In this document: one piece after another, positions 9,006-18,099 of the stretch
How the letters are laid out: each line of letters begins with the position of its first letter
Numbering within the stretch: position 1 is the stretch's first letter
Assembly: GCA_963835465.1 (NCBI GenBank)
Contig: CAWIFR010000007.1
Location: 62,001 to 126,000, forward strand
Direction of reading: 5' to 3'
Origin: Bog-756 sp963835465
GTDB lineage: Bacteria > Actinomycetota > Acidimicrobiia > Acidimicrobiales > RAAP-2
Length of the DNA: 64,000 nt
Made by a program: the position numbers and the translations under genes
Notes under the pieces: generated by a model
Seen by the model: only the letters and a program-made list of their open reading frames with translations
Told to the model about the DNA's origin: nothing
Databases searched by the model: none

Positions 9006-11711
9006 ATGACGACCGCCCCCGGAGTGGCACCACCGGCGGTCGAACCTGACGACCTCCCGCTGGTGACCGCCGAGCTCGAATTGGGCGGCATGCACTGCAG
9101 CGCCTGCGCGACGCGGATCCAGAAGACCCTCGGGCGCCAGCCCGCCGTGGCCAGCGCCTCGGTCAATCTGGCCACCACCCGCGCCTTCGTCTCCTACGAC
9201 CCGTCCCGGGTCGATGCCGATCAGCTGTGTCGAGTCGTCGCCGACGTCGGGTACAGCGCCACGCCGGTGGTGGGTGACCAGACCGCTTCGGAGGGCGGCG
9301 ATCCGGATCATTGGCTGCTGCGGGCGGGCATCTCGTGGCCGTTGGCCCTGGCCGCGTTGGCCGTCGCCCTGGCGGCGCCGGAATCGGCCGGGTCCGGATG
9401 GTTCGTGCTGCTGTTGGCCACCGCGGTCGAGTTCGCCGGCGGCTGGCCCTTCCTGCGGGACAGCGCCCGGCTGCTCCGACATGGCGCCACCAGCATGGAC
9501 ACGCTGATCGCCCTCGGCACCCTGGCTGCGCTGGCCGTCAGCGCCGTGGAGGCCATCGCCCTGGGTGGGCGCCACGTCCATCTGGGGGGAAGCGGGGCCT
9601 TCGCCGCCCGGCTACACGGAGTCATGGCTCCGCTGATCGTGGCCGTCCTGGCCAGCGGGAGGGCAGTCGAGTCCCGGGCCAGGGCCCGGGCGGCCCGGGC
9701 CCTGCACTCGCTGCTGTCTCTCCGCCCGCCCGCCGCCCGGGTGGTGCAGGGAACCGAGGACGACGCGGGGGAGCTGGTGGCTCCCGAGAGCGTGCCCGTC
9801 GGCGCACTGGTGCGGGTGCGGGCGGGCGAGTCCCTTCCCCTCGACGGGACGGTCGTGTCGGGGTGGTCTTCGGTGGACGAGTCCATGCTCACCGGGGAGC
9901 CCTTCCCGGTTGACCGCGGACCAGGCGACTCGGTGACCGGGGGCACCCGCAATGGTGAGGGGGTCCTGGTAATCAGCGTGGACACCGTGACCGGTGAGTC
10001 GGTGCTGGCACGCCTCCAGCGCCTGGTGGACGACGCCCAGCGGGACCGGGCTCCGCTCCAGCGGCTGGCCGACCGGATCAGCGGGGTGTTCGTTCCCGCG
10101 GTCCTGATCGGCTCGGCCCTGACGTTCCTGGGCTGGTGGCTGGTGGCCGGCAATGTCGGGCAGGCCGTCCTCTCCGCTCTCGCCGTCCTGCTGGTGGCCT
10201 GCCCCTGCGCCATGGGCCTGGCTGCTCCGGTCGCCATGATGGTGGGATGCGGCCGCGCCGCGTCCCTCGGCATCTTCATCCGCAACGGGGACGTTCTGGA
10301 GCGGCTGGCCAAGGTCGATGGGGTGGCGTTCGACAAGACCGGGACACTGACTGAGCGCCACGCCGAGGTCACCGCGGTGGTGACCGCCCCGGGGGCCACC
10401 CGTTGGGAGGTCCTCGCCCTGGCTGGTGCGGTGGAGGCAGAGAGTGATCATCCCATCGCCTTCGCCATTGCCGAGGCGGCCCAGGAACCGGCGGTGCCCG
10501 GCACGCAAAGGTTCCCTATCCCGGCTGAAGCCGTACGCTCGGTGCCCGGCGTGGGCGTGGTGGGCACCGTCGCCGGACAGGAGGTGCGGGTGGGGCGCAT
10601 GGTTCCCGAGGACCTCCCGTCATTCCTGGCCGCCGGAATCATGTCACGGTACGAGGCCGGGGAGACCGTGGTCGTGGTGGCCCAGGGCGGGACACCGGTA
10701 GGCGCCATCGCCCTGGCCACGCCCCTGCGACCCGAGGCCCGGGCAGCGGTGGATCACCTGGCGGCCATGGGCCTACCTTCGGCCATCCTCAGCGGGGACA
10801 GTCAGCCGGCTGTCCGCACCGCCGCCGGACTCCTGGGAATCGATGACGCCCGGAGTGGATTGAGCCCATCGGGGAAACTGGACGCTCTGACCGAGATGCG
10901 GAGCCGGTCCCGGCGTATCCTCATGGTGGGCGACGGGATCAACGACACCCCGGCGCTGGCCGCCGCGGACGTTGGTTGCGCCATCGGGAGCGGCTCAGAG
11001 GCAGCACTGGCCAACAGCGACGTCGCCCTCCTGGGTAACGACCTGCAAGGCGTCCCTGCCGCCGTCGGTGTGGCCGCCTCGACGTACTCGGTGATCGTGC
11101 AGAACTTCGGATGGGCTATGGGCTACAACGTCTCGGCCCTGCCGTTGGCCGCCTGCGGGTTGCTCGACCCCCTGGTGGCGGCGGTCGCCATGGGGTTGTC
11201 GAGCATCATCGTGGTCCTCAACAGCCTCCGACTGACCCGGGTGGGCAGAACAGGGCTCGACCAGGTCCACGGCCCTCGGGCCTTGCGGGGTCCACGGGGG
11301 GTGGTGGTGTCGGTGGCCCTGCCCATCCTGCTCTTCGCCACTATCACGGTCGTGAGCCAGATCGTCTCCCCGGCCCGGGGCCAGTCGCTCCTGCCCGACC
11401 TCCCCTCCATCGCCACCCGGCTCCTACCCGCTGGGGGTTCGGTCGAGACCTACGTGGAACCGGGTCGTCCGGGCGTCAACCAGTTCCACCTCCTCTTCTC
11501 GGGGAGTCCCGCCGACCTCGAGTCGGTCCACCCGGTAGTCACGGCCGCTCCGATGGGAGGAGCCCCCCGACCACTCCGACAGCTGACGGTGAGCCCCGGC
11601 CACTTCAGCGAAGTGGCGATCCTGGCCCCGGGGACCTGGCTCTTCCACGTGAAGACACCGTACGGGTCACGGACCCTCTCGTTCACCGTACGACTCTCGA
11701 TCCCTTCCTGA
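9006..11711 (+). CDS. copA: copper-translocating P1B-type ATPase with extra C-terminal domain
   Basis: A 901-residue Cu(I) exporter of the inner membrane. In order: an HMA domain with C31/C34 (GGMHCSAC), paired N-terminal helices, the actuator motif TGEP (about 296), the metal-gating CPC motif (C399/C401), the phosphorylated aspartate D443 in DKTGTLT, the HP motif of the nucleotide domain (SDHPIAFA), and GDGINDTPALAA (about 642). A typical CopA ends soon after the last helix pair. Here another hydrophobic helix (about 755-775) and about 110 further residues follow, predicted to be extracytoplasmic and rich in beta-strand (VNQFHLLFSG, APGTWLFHVKTPYG). That tail resembles YtkA/FixH-like domains found in copper-resistance proteins. 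The call as a copper pump is firm; the role of the tail is unknown. Confidence 0.93.
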   Translation: MTTAPGVAPPAVEPDDLPLVTAELELGGMHCSACATRIQKTLGRQPAVASASVNLATTRAFVSYDPSRVDADQLCRVVADVGYSATPVVGDQTASEGGDPDHWLLRAGISWPLALAALAVALAAPESAGSGWFVLLLATAVEFAGGWPFLRDSARLLRHGATSMDTLIALGTLAALAVSAVEAIALGGRHVHLGGSGAFAARLHGVMAPLIVAVLASGRAVESRARARAARALHSLLSLRPPAARVVQGTEDDAGELVAPESVPVGALVRVRAGESLPLDGTVVSGWSSVDESMLTGEPFPVDRGPGDSVTGGTRNGEGVLVISVDTVTGESVLARLQRLVDDAQRDRAPLQRLADRISGVFVPAVLIGSALTFLGWWLVAGNVGQAVLSALAVLLVACPCAMGLAAPVAMMVGCGRAASLGIFIRNGDVLERLAKVDGVAFDKTGTLTERHAEVTAVVTAPGATRWEVLALAGAVEAESDHPIAFAIAEAAQEPAVPGTQRFPIPAEAVRSVPGVGVVGTVAGQEVRVGRMVPEDLPSFLAAGIMSRYEAGETVVVVAQGGTPVGAIALATPLRPEARAAVDHLAAMGLPSAILSGDSQPAVRTAAGLLGIDDARSGLSPSGKLDALTEMRSRSRRILMVGDGINDTPALAAADVGCAIGSGSEAALANSDVALLGNDLQGVPAAVGVAASTYSVIVQNFGWAMGYNVSALPLAACGLLDPLVAAVAMGLSSIIVVLNSLRLTRVGRTGLDQVHGPRALRGPRGVVVSVALPILLFATITVVSQIVSPARGQSLLPDLPSIATRLLPAGGSVETYVEPGRPGVNQFHLLFSGSPADLESVHPVVTAAPMGGAPRPLRQLTVSPGHFSEVAILAPGTWLFHVKTPYGSRTLSFTVRLSIPS

Positions 11712-11806
11712 CCACCGGCAGGGGCCGCAGGCCACACAACCGGCGGCGTCCGGAACCCGGGAAGAGGAAGTGGCAGTCACGACGACACCACTCCGCCGAC
11801 CCCAGA

Positions 11807-11812
11807 TAGGCT
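11807..11812 (+). promoter_or_regulatory. candidate -10 element of the PHM-like monooxygenase gene
   Basis: TAGGCT lies seven bases before ATG 11820 with no Shine-Dalgarno sequence, as in leaderless actinobacterial genes. It suggests the monooxygenase has its own promoter in addition to any read-through from the ATPase gene. Confidence 0.4.
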
Positions 11813-11819
11813 GCCAGCC

Positions 11820-12941
11820 ATGGCAACTCGGGGGATTCGCTTTGTTCTAGTCGTGCTTCTGGCCACCATGGCCGCCGCGGTGGGCGGGGTGACCGCGGCG
11901 GCGGGCGCGGCCTCGCCGCCGGTCACCACCATCACCATGAAGGCCAACGCGTACACGCCCCAGGCTCCGACGGGCGCCACCGACGACTACCACTGCACGC
12001 TGGTCGACCCCCACGTCACCCAGAACTCATTCATCGTGTCGAGCCAGTTCTACCCGAACAGCGTTGAGGTCCATCACGCCATCCTCTTCCTCGTGCCGCC
12101 CGACGAGGTGGCTGCGGCCAACGCCGCGAATCCGGCCGGCAAGGGGTGGACCTGCTTCGGTGAGACCGCCCTCCCAGGGACCGGCCTACGCCAGTTGGGG
12201 CAGACCCCGTGGCTGACGGCGTGGGCCCCCGGCCACGGCGAAGACGTGCTGCCGACTGGTACCGGGGTCAAGTTCCCCGCCGGCAGCATGGTCATCATGC
12301 AGATCCACTACAACCTGCTCCGAGGCGACAAACCCGTCCAGGCCAAGCTCACCCTCCACACCGTGCCCGCCTCCACCCCGCTAAAGCCCCTCTCCCTCCA
12401 GCTCATGCCCGCCCCACCCGACATCCCCTGTCCGGCCGCGGTGACCGGGCCTCTCTGCAACCGTGCGGCGTCCCTGGTGGACTTGGGCCAACGCTTCGGC
12501 CAGAGTGCCGTGGTCTTCGACGACGTCATCGAATCGGCCTGTGGGCGCAACCCGACCGATCCACCGGCGGGCAACACCACGTCGTGCAACTGGCCCATGC
12601 AGAGCGGCCGGGAGATAGTCCGACTCGGCGTCCATATGCACCTGCTGGGTCGGGGGATGAAGATCGTGCTCAATCCGGGCACGCCAACGGCCAAAACGTT
12701 GCTCAACGTCACCAATTACAACTTCGACTATCAGCGCTCCTACACGCTGAAGGCCCCGGTGGTCACGCAACCGGGCGACACGATCGGCGTGACCTGCACC
12801 TACGACCCAACCCTGCGCCAGGAGCTACCACAGCTGCGAAAGCTTCCACCGCGCTTCGTGACCTGGGGCGACGGGTCCTCCGACGAGATGTGCCTGGCCC
12901 TCATCCAGTCCACGTCGGCCACCGGTAAGGCCCAGTACTAG
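11820..12941 (+). CDS. secreted PHM/DBH-like type II copper monooxygenase
   Basis: A 373-residue exported protein with an N-terminal signal peptide (hydrophobic residues 7-30, AGAAS cleavage region). The ligand pattern of peptidylglycine alpha-hydroxylating monooxygenase is complete. The CuH site has H85-H86 (EVHHAI) and H163 (MQIHYN). The CuM site has H272-x-H274 (GVHMHLLGRG) and M357 (SSDEMC). This two-domain family hydroxylates a C-H bond using two coppers, ascorbate or another reductant, and O2. Several Cys residues could form disulfides outside the membrane. The gene directly follows the copper ATPase, so exported copper may feed its metallation. The substrate is unknown. Confidence 0.85.
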   Translation: MATRGIRFVLVVLLATMAAAVGGVTAAAGAASPPVTTITMKANAYTPQAPTGATDDYHCTLVDPHVTQNSFIVSSQFYPNSVEVHHAILFLVPPDEVAAANAANPAGKGWTCFGETALPGTGLRQLGQTPWLTAWAPGHGEDVLPTGTGVKFPAGSMVIMQIHYNLLRGDKPVQAKLTLHTVPASTPLKPLSLQLMPAPPDIPCPAAVTGPLCNRAASLVDLGQRFGQSAVVFDDVIESACGRNPTDPPAGNTTSCNWPMQSGREIVRLGVHMHLLGRGMKIVLNPGTPTAKTLLNVTNYNFDYQRSYTLKAPVVTQPGDTIGVTCTYDPTLRQELPQLRKLPPRFVTWGDGSSDEMCLALIQSTSATGKAQY

Positions 12942-12955
12942 AGCGGCGAGTGGAC

Positions 12956-13513
12956 TCAGTCTCCGGCCCAGCAGCCGAGGATCACGTCGCCCACGGTCAC
13001 GGCCACATCGCCCGAGCTGGTGGGAGGGATGCCGAACTGGGCCGGAAGGCCGGTGGAGTCGACCAGCAGGACCTTCCAATCCTTGCGAACCACCACCGAA
13101 CCGTTGGCGGTTTGAAAGGCGGCCTGGCCGAGGCCTGGAAGGTCCCGGGTCTTGCCCAGAGTGGCGGCCAGCGAGCCGAAGTACTGCTTGGTCTGGGCCC
13201 AGCTCGACAGCTCCTTGACTGAGAGCTCCATCGACCCGCTGGGATAGCCGTAGCGGCAGGAGTAGGTCTGGTTGACCCAGATCGGCTTGGAGACGGTGGC
13301 CTTCTCCCCCAGTGCCGAATTGATCTCGGAGACCGCGTCCCGGGCACAGACCTCGACCGAGATCGGAGAAGGGGTGGCTCCGGCGGGCTCGGGGGCCCGC
13401 GTGGTTGTGGTGGCTGTGGAGCCACCCGAGCACCCAGTGCCGACGACCAACACGAAGGCCAGTACCAGTGCTCCCCGTCCTCGCACTCGGCGAGCGTACC
13501 AGTGCTCTCGCAT
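12956..13513 (-). CDS. putative lipoprotein of unknown function
   Basis: The 185-residue product has a lipoprotein signal: basic residues, a hydrophobic stretch, then a lipobox at VVGTGC with Cys at about residue 28. A Thr/Pro/Ala-rich linker follows, as in surface-anchored actinobacterial lipoproteins. The mature domain (VCARDAVSEINSALGEKA, then SCRYGYPSGSMELSVKE) resembles the DUF3558-like small lipoproteins, with conserved Cys residues that could pair. No enzymatic motif is visible. It converges with the copper monooxygenase gene (14-base gap) and is downstream of the RNA methyltransferase gene on the same strand. Confidence 0.72.
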   Translation of the reverse strand: MREHWYARRVRGRGALVLAFVLVVGTGCSGGSTATTTTRAPEPAGATPSPISVEVCARDAVSEINSALGEKATVSKPIWVNQTYSCRYGYPSGSMELSVKELSSWAQTKQYFGSLAATLGKTRDLPGLGQAAFQTANGSVVVRKDWKVLLVDSTGLPAQFGIPPTSSGDVAVTVGDVILGCWAGD

Positions 13514-13553
13514 TCTTCCAGGTCAGGGGGGCTGTGCGACCCGGAGGACTCCT

Positions 13554-14903
13554 TCACGCGGGTGGGCGCAGCAGGGCCACGAGCTCCACGTGCTCGGTCA
13601 TGGGAAACAGGTCGAAGCCGCGAAGCGAGTCCAGGCTCCAACCGGCGTCGAGAACTACCCGCAGGTCCCGGGCGAACGATGCCGGGTCGCACGAAACATA
13701 GGCAACGGCCCGAGGGGCGGGACGGAGCGACACCAGGGCCCCCATGACCGAGCGACCTGCTCCCTCGCGGGATGGGTCCAGCACCACCAGGTCTGGTGCG
13801 CCGAGTCCGTCGGCCACCAGTACTGGGTCGACCTCGGAGCGGACGATCTCCACCTGGTGGAGGTCCTGTGCGTTGCGCACGGCGTCGGCGCACGCGCGCC
13901 CGCTCCGCTCGACGGCCAGCACCGATCCCCGTGGACCGACCGCCAGAGCCAGCGGCACGGTGAACAGGCCGGCGCCGGCGTACAGGTCGGCCACCCGCTC
14001 CCCCGTCTGTGGGGCCAGGCCCTCCAGGACGCACCGGCTGAGTACGGTGGCGGCACCCGGGTGCACCTGCCAGAAGACGCCGGCACCGACCTCGAACCGC
14101 ACCCCGTCCACCGTGCAGTGGACCCGGTCGGGACGACGTCGGGTGCGGCCGTTAACCACGAGTCCGGCCCGGACCTGGGGGGTGTCGGCCAGCGCTCGCC
14201 GACCGGTCTCAACGGACACCACCGGGGAGCCACCCTCCGGCGAGGCGGTGACCTCGACATGGTGCGCGCCACGCCACGACGTCATACCGACCTCCACCCC
14301 GTTGACTGCGTCAGTAGCCAGGGGGCAGTGGGCCACCGGTTCGATGTCGTGGGACCGATGCCGGTGGAGGCCCACCTGTCCGGTCCTGTCCACGGCGAAC
14401 CGCACTCGTGTTCGCCACCCCAGTCCACCGGGAGCACCGGGCACCTCCTCGACCGACACGGCTCGGTCGAGACCGGACAGCCGGCGGAGCTGTTCTGTTA
14501 CCAGGGACTCCTTCAGCCTCCGTTGGGCCGGGAGTGCGACGTGCTGCCAGTCACACCCCCCACAGCGACCGGGGCCGGCGAGAGGGCACGGGGGGACCAC
14601 CCGGTCGACTGACGGCTCCAGCACCTCGACCGCATCGGCCCGGAGGAACGAGGTGGTCTCCGAGGTCACCTCGGCCACCACTCGCTCACCAGGGAGGCTG
14701 TGGCGCACGAACACCACTCGACCATCGTCGGCTCGGGCCACGCACCCTCCCCCGGCAGCGATAGCCCCGGTGACCAGCTCCATCCGCCGTCGCGGGGCTA
14801 CTGCACGTGCCGACGTCGCGGTCCTCGCCCGGGTCTCGGGGCCGCTTCGCGGAGCGCCCGGGGGGCCAGGCGTCGTTTGGGGGTCGTCCGGAGCAGCGGT
14901 CAC
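13554..14903 (-). CDS. TRAM-domain 23S rRNA (uracil-5-)-methyltransferase, RlmD/RumA family
   Basis: A 449-residue class I SAM-dependent methyltransferase. An N-terminal TRAM RNA-binding segment (MELVTGAIAAGGGCVARADD onward) is followed by the iron-sulfur cluster cysteines CPLAGPGRCGGCDW, and a fourth Cys in VAHCPLATDA. The SAM site is ADLYAGAGLFTVPLA, and the catalytic signature is SCDPASFARDL, with the nucleophilic Cys just after VAYV. It should form 5-methyluridine in 23S rRNA (or tRNA). GTG 14903 was chosen; the frame is open to 14999, and an internal ATG at MELVTG is possible. Nothing in the context indicates a specialised role. Confidence 0.88.
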   Translation of the reverse strand: MTAAPDDPQTTPGPPGAPRSGPETRARTATSARAVAPRRRMELVTGAIAAGGGCVARADDGRVVFVRHSLPGERVVAEVTSETTSFLRADAVEVLEPSVDRVVPPCPLAGPGRCGGCDWQHVALPAQRRLKESLVTEQLRRLSGLDRAVSVEEVPGAPGGLGWRTRVRFAVDRTGQVGLHRHRSHDIEPVAHCPLATDAVNGVEVGMTSWRGAHHVEVTASPEGGSPVVSVETGRRALADTPQVRAGLVVNGRTRRRPDRVHCTVDGVRFEVGAGVFWQVHPGAATVLSRCVLEGLAPQTGERVADLYAGAGLFTVPLALAVGPRGSVLAVERSGRACADAVRNAQDLHQVEIVRSEVDPVLVADGLGAPDLVVLDPSREGAGRSVMGALVSLRPAPRAVAYVSCDPASFARDLRVVLDAGWSLDSLRGFDLFPMTEHVELVALLRPPA

Positions 14904-15077
14904 CCTTCGGTCATAGCACCGCAGGCAGGCGCTCCCGTCCGCCGAGCCCCTCGGCGCGGGTGCCGTGCCCACGGTCGGTAGCGAGTGCGTCCGCGTCACC
15001 GACCAAGCGCTCCGGCAGCACTACGGTGAGCGAGCCACCGTTCGGCCCGGTTCCCGGGTTGACCCAGGGAGGAAACC

Positions 15078-15740
15078 GTGGATCTCAACGAAGCGCTCTA
15101 CACCACCCGGGCGATGCGTCGCGTACGACCCGACCCGATCCCGATGGAGGTGCAAGCCGCCATCCTCGACGCCGCCATCCGCGCCCCGACGGGTGGCAAC
15201 ACCCAGAACTGGCGATTCCTCCTCGTCGATGATCAGCGGACCATCGCCCGGATCGCGCCGCTGTACCAGGACTCCACCGAGCAGCTGTGGGCCAGCGTCT
15301 ACGCCGATCGGGTGGCCGCGGCGGCGGCCGATCCCCAAGCCGAGTCAAGTCGGGAGTTCGGCAAACTCCAGCGGTCGGCCCAGTGGCTGGCCGACCACTT
15401 CGACGAGGTTCCGTTGTTCCTGTTCGGATTCGTCCAGGCCGACCCCACCGGCGGGTCGATCTTCCCGGCCATCTGGAGCGCTCAGCTGGCCGCCCGCGCC
15501 GCGGGCGTAGGGAGCTCGCTCACCGTGATGATGGGCTTCTTCCATCCTGACGAGGTCTTCGACATCCTGGGAGTCCCTACGGACGAACACTGGGTGATGG
15601 CGTGCTGCGTGAGCTTCGGCTATCCCACCGGCCGATGGGGAGTGGCCCCCCGGCGCCCGGCCCATGAGGTCTCCTACCGAAACCGGTGGGGCACACCGGT
15701 AGGGTTCACCGTCGACCAGCCCTTGTGGGCCCCGGGCTAA
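15078..15740 (+). CDS. nitroreductase-family flavoprotein
   Basis: A 220-residue FMN-dependent nitroreductase-fold protein. The N-terminus has the usual FMN-phosphate contact (TTRAMRRVRPDPIPMEV), and the loop RAPTGGNTQNWRFLLVDD is highly typical of the family. SLTVMMGFFHPDEVFDILGVPTDEHWVMACC contributes the second half of the FMN site near residues 155-185. It would reduce nitro compounds, quinones or other small electrophiles with NAD(P)H; the physiological substrate is not evident. GTG 15078 is preceded by a strong Shine-Dalgarno sequence (AGGGAGG, four bases away). Confidence 0.86.
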   Translation: MDLNEALYTTRAMRRVRPDPIPMEVQAAILDAAIRAPTGGNTQNWRFLLVDDQRTIARIAPLYQDSTEQLWASVYADRVAAAAADPQAESSREFGKLQRSAQWLADHFDEVPLFLFGFVQADPTGGSIFPAIWSAQLAARAAGVGSSLTVMMGFFHPDEVFDILGVPTDEHWVMACCVSFGYPTGRWGVAPRRPAHEVSYRNRWGTPVGFTVDQPLWAPG

Positions 15741-15784
15741 CCTGTACCGTCTCACCGGATGGGGCTTGTACGGCCGCCCCACCC

Positions 15785-15855
15785 GCGGGTGTAGCTCAAT
15801 GGTAGAGCTGCAGGTTTCCAACCTGCTGACGAGGGTTCGATTCCCTTCACCCGCT
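15785..15855 (+). tRNA. tRNA-Gly (anticodon TCC)
   Basis: The cloverleaf folds fully. The acceptor stem is GCGGGTG pairing with CACCCGC, with discriminator T. The D arm is GCTCAATGGTAGAGC. The anticodon stem is GCAGG/CCTGC around the loop TTTCCAA, so the anticodon is TCC, reading GGA/GGG. The T arm is AGGGTTCGATTCCCT. CCA is not encoded. It sits alone between the nitroreductase and esterase genes. Confidence 0.97.
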
Positions 15856-15976
15856 CGCCGCGACCAATCGGAAAGTCGTCGATGTGGAACCGGACGGGCG
15901 CATCGTGGGCTCCGTGGATACTGTGAGAACCGGCGGCCGCTCTGCAGGTGGCCGGCCAGAGGGAGGGAATCACACC

Positions 15977-17008
15977 ATGGCTTACGACGTCGCCAATGAC
16001 CGTCGCCTCGACCCGCGCATCAAGGCACTGTTGGCCGCGGTCCCGACTCCGTCTCTGGGCGACGCTCCCAGTCGGGAGGCCATGCTCGCCGAGGCCAGCA
16101 CACCGGCCGCTCTGCAGGCCAGTGAGGAGTTTCGGCAACTGGTGGAGATCTGCGACACCGAGGAGCTGGCGCCCTCGAAGGGCCTGCACATCCACACCGA
16201 GCAGATGCACTCGACGCCCGACGGCAACGCCATCAACCTGCAGGTTATCCGGCCGGAGACCGACGACATCGTCCCGTGCGTCTACTACATCCACGGTGGG
16301 GGGATGATGACCATGTCCTGCTACTACGGCATGTACCGGGCGTGGGGGAAGGTCATCGCCGCCAACGGGGTGGCCGTGGTCATGGTCGACTTCCGGAACG
16401 CGCTGTCCCCGTCATCGGCCCCCGAGGTGGAGCCGTTCCCCGCCGGACTCAACGACTGTGTCTCCGGCCTGCGGTGGGTGGTCGAGCATGCGTCTGCGCT
16501 GAAGATCGACCCGGCGCGCATCATCGTGGCCGGGGAGAGCGGCGGTGGAAACCTCACCCTGGCCACCGCCCTCCGGCTCAAACAGGATGGCGATCTGGGC
16601 CTGGTCAAGGCCCTCTACGCGCTCTGTCCATACATCGCTGGGCGGTGGCCCCAGGAGCGGTTCCCTTCGTCGATCGAGAACAACGGGATCCTGCTCGACC
16701 TCCACACCAACCGGGGGGCCTTGGCCTACGGGATCGAACAGCTGGACGCGGAGAACCCACTCGCCTGGCCCTCCTTCGCCACGGTCGACGATCTGCGGGG
16801 CTTCCCCCCGACGGTGATCAGCGTCAACGAGTGCGATCCGCTCCGCGATGAGGGCATTGAGTTCTACCGGACACTGCTCGAAGCCGGGGTCGCCGCACGG
16901 TGTCGACAGATGATGGGGACCATGCACGGTACCGAGATCTTTGTGGCCGCCTGTCCTGACGTCAGCTACGACACGGCCCGGGACATCGCCGCCCTCGCCC
17001 GCGACTAG
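15977..17008 (+). CDS. alpha/beta-hydrolase, hormone-sensitive-lipase (family IV) esterase
   Basis: This 343-residue carboxylesterase has the family signatures in order. The oxyanion-hole motif is YYIHGGGMMT (about residues 106-115), and the nucleophile serine lies in GESGGGNLTL (about 190). The catalytic aspartate is in SVNECDPLRDEG (about 285), and the histidine in MMGTMHGTEIF (about 317). It should hydrolyse short-chain esters in the cytoplasm; no signal peptide is present. ATG 15977 follows GGGAGG by about ten bases. It is co-directional with the glutaminase gene, 69 bases downstream, but a functional link is not obvious. Confidence 0.9.
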   Translation: MAYDVANDRRLDPRIKALLAAVPTPSLGDAPSREAMLAEASTPAALQASEEFRQLVEICDTEELAPSKGLHIHTEQMHSTPDGNAINLQVIRPETDDIVPCVYYIHGGGMMTMSCYYGMYRAWGKVIAANGVAVVMVDFRNALSPSSAPEVEPFPAGLNDCVSGLRWVVEHASALKIDPARIIVAGESGGGNLTLATALRLKQDGDLGLVKALYALCPYIAGRWPQERFPSSIENNGILLDLHTNRGALAYGIEQLDAENPLAWPSFATVDDLRGFPPTVISVNECDPLRDEGIEFYRTLLEAGVAARCRQMMGTMHGTEIFVAACPDVSYDTARDIAALARD

Positions 17009-17077
17009 CGACGCCGGCCCGGGCAACGGGGAATCCACGCCGGGCCCACCGATTCCGAGCGAGAGGCACGACGTTCG

Positions 17078-18094
17078 ATGCACATACCCCTCCCCTTCCA
17101 CGAGAAGACGACCACCTCCGCCGTCTCCACGGGTGAGCTCCCCGACGTCGAGGTGGTCGAGAGGCTGCTGGACGAGGTCTATGAGACGTACCGCTCGGTC
17201 GACGAGGGGGCCCTCGCCGACTACATCCCGGCCCTGGCCAACGCCGACCCCACCTTGTTCGGGGCCAGCATCGTGGGCGTCCGGGGACGGTACTTCTCCG
17301 CCGGGGACGCACAGCATGAGTTCTCCATCCAGAGCATCTCCAAGGCCTTCGTGTTCGCTCTGGTCTGCGACGAACTCGGCCACGATGAAGCCCGCGAGAA
17401 ACTGGGGGTGAACGCCACCGGCCTCTCCTTCAACTCGGTCATGGCCATCGAACTGAACCCCGAGCGCACCATGAACCCCTTGGTCAACGCCGGGGCCATG
17501 GCCACCACCAGCCTGGTGCCCGGCAACTCACCCGACGAGCAGTGGGCGTTCATCCTGCGCGGGCTGTCACGATTCGCCGGCCGGCCTCTCGTCCTCGACC
17601 AGGACGTCTACATGTCGGAGTCCCACACCAACCTGAGAAACCAGGGGATCGCCCATCTCCTGGAGAGCTATGGGCGGCTGTACTCGGACCCCGACGAGAC
17701 CACTGATCTCTACACCCGTCAGTGCTCACTGCTCGTCACCGCCGCCGATCTCGCCGTCATGGGCGCCACCCTGGCCGGGGGCGGGATCAACCCGATGACC
17801 GGTGATCAGGTGATTGAGGCGCACAACTGCAAGCACGTGCTCGCCGCCATGGCCACCGCCGGACTCTACGAACACTCCGGCGACTGGCTCTACGAGGTCG
17901 GCCTCCCGGGCAAGAGCGGGGTCAGCGGTGGAATCGTGACCATCGCCCCGGGCAAGGGCGGCATGGGAACCTTCTCCCCGCCCCTCGACCAGGCAGGGAA
18001 CAGCGTCCGCGGGCAACGGGCCACCCGACACCTGGCCGAGAAGCTCGGCCTCAACGTGTTCGCCTCCAAGCCGGTGGACCTGAGCGACGCCTGA
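17078..18094 (+). CDS. glsA: glutaminase A (L-glutamine amidohydrolase)
   Basis: A 338-residue glutaminase of the serine-dependent beta-lactamase-like fold, converting glutamine to glutamate and ammonia. The catalytic Ser-x-x-Lys lies in SIQSISKAFVFAL at about residue 87. Conserved segments GVNATGLSFNSVMAIEL, NPLVNAGAMATTSL and GLPGKSGVSGGIVTIAPGKG follow in the family order. The length matches bacterial glutaminases of this class (about 305-330). No STAS extension is present. The start ATG 17078 gives the expected N-terminus. It converges with the Anbu gene, leaving only five bases between stops. Confidence 0.93.
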   Translation: MHIPLPFHEKTTTSAVSTGELPDVEVVERLLDEVYETYRSVDEGALADYIPALANADPTLFGASIVGVRGRYFSAGDAQHEFSIQSISKAFVFALVCDELGHDEAREKLGVNATGLSFNSVMAIELNPERTMNPLVNAGAMATTSLVPGNSPDEQWAFILRGLSRFAGRPLVLDQDVYMSESHTNLRNQGIAHLLESYGRLYSDPDETTDLYTRQCSLLVTAADLAVMGATLAGGGINPMTGDQVIEAHNCKHVLAAMATAGLYEHSGDWLYEVGLPGKSGVSGGIVTIAPGKGGMGTFSPPLDQAGNSVRGQRATRHLAEKLGLNVFASKPVDLSDA

Positions 18095-18099
18095 GCCGC

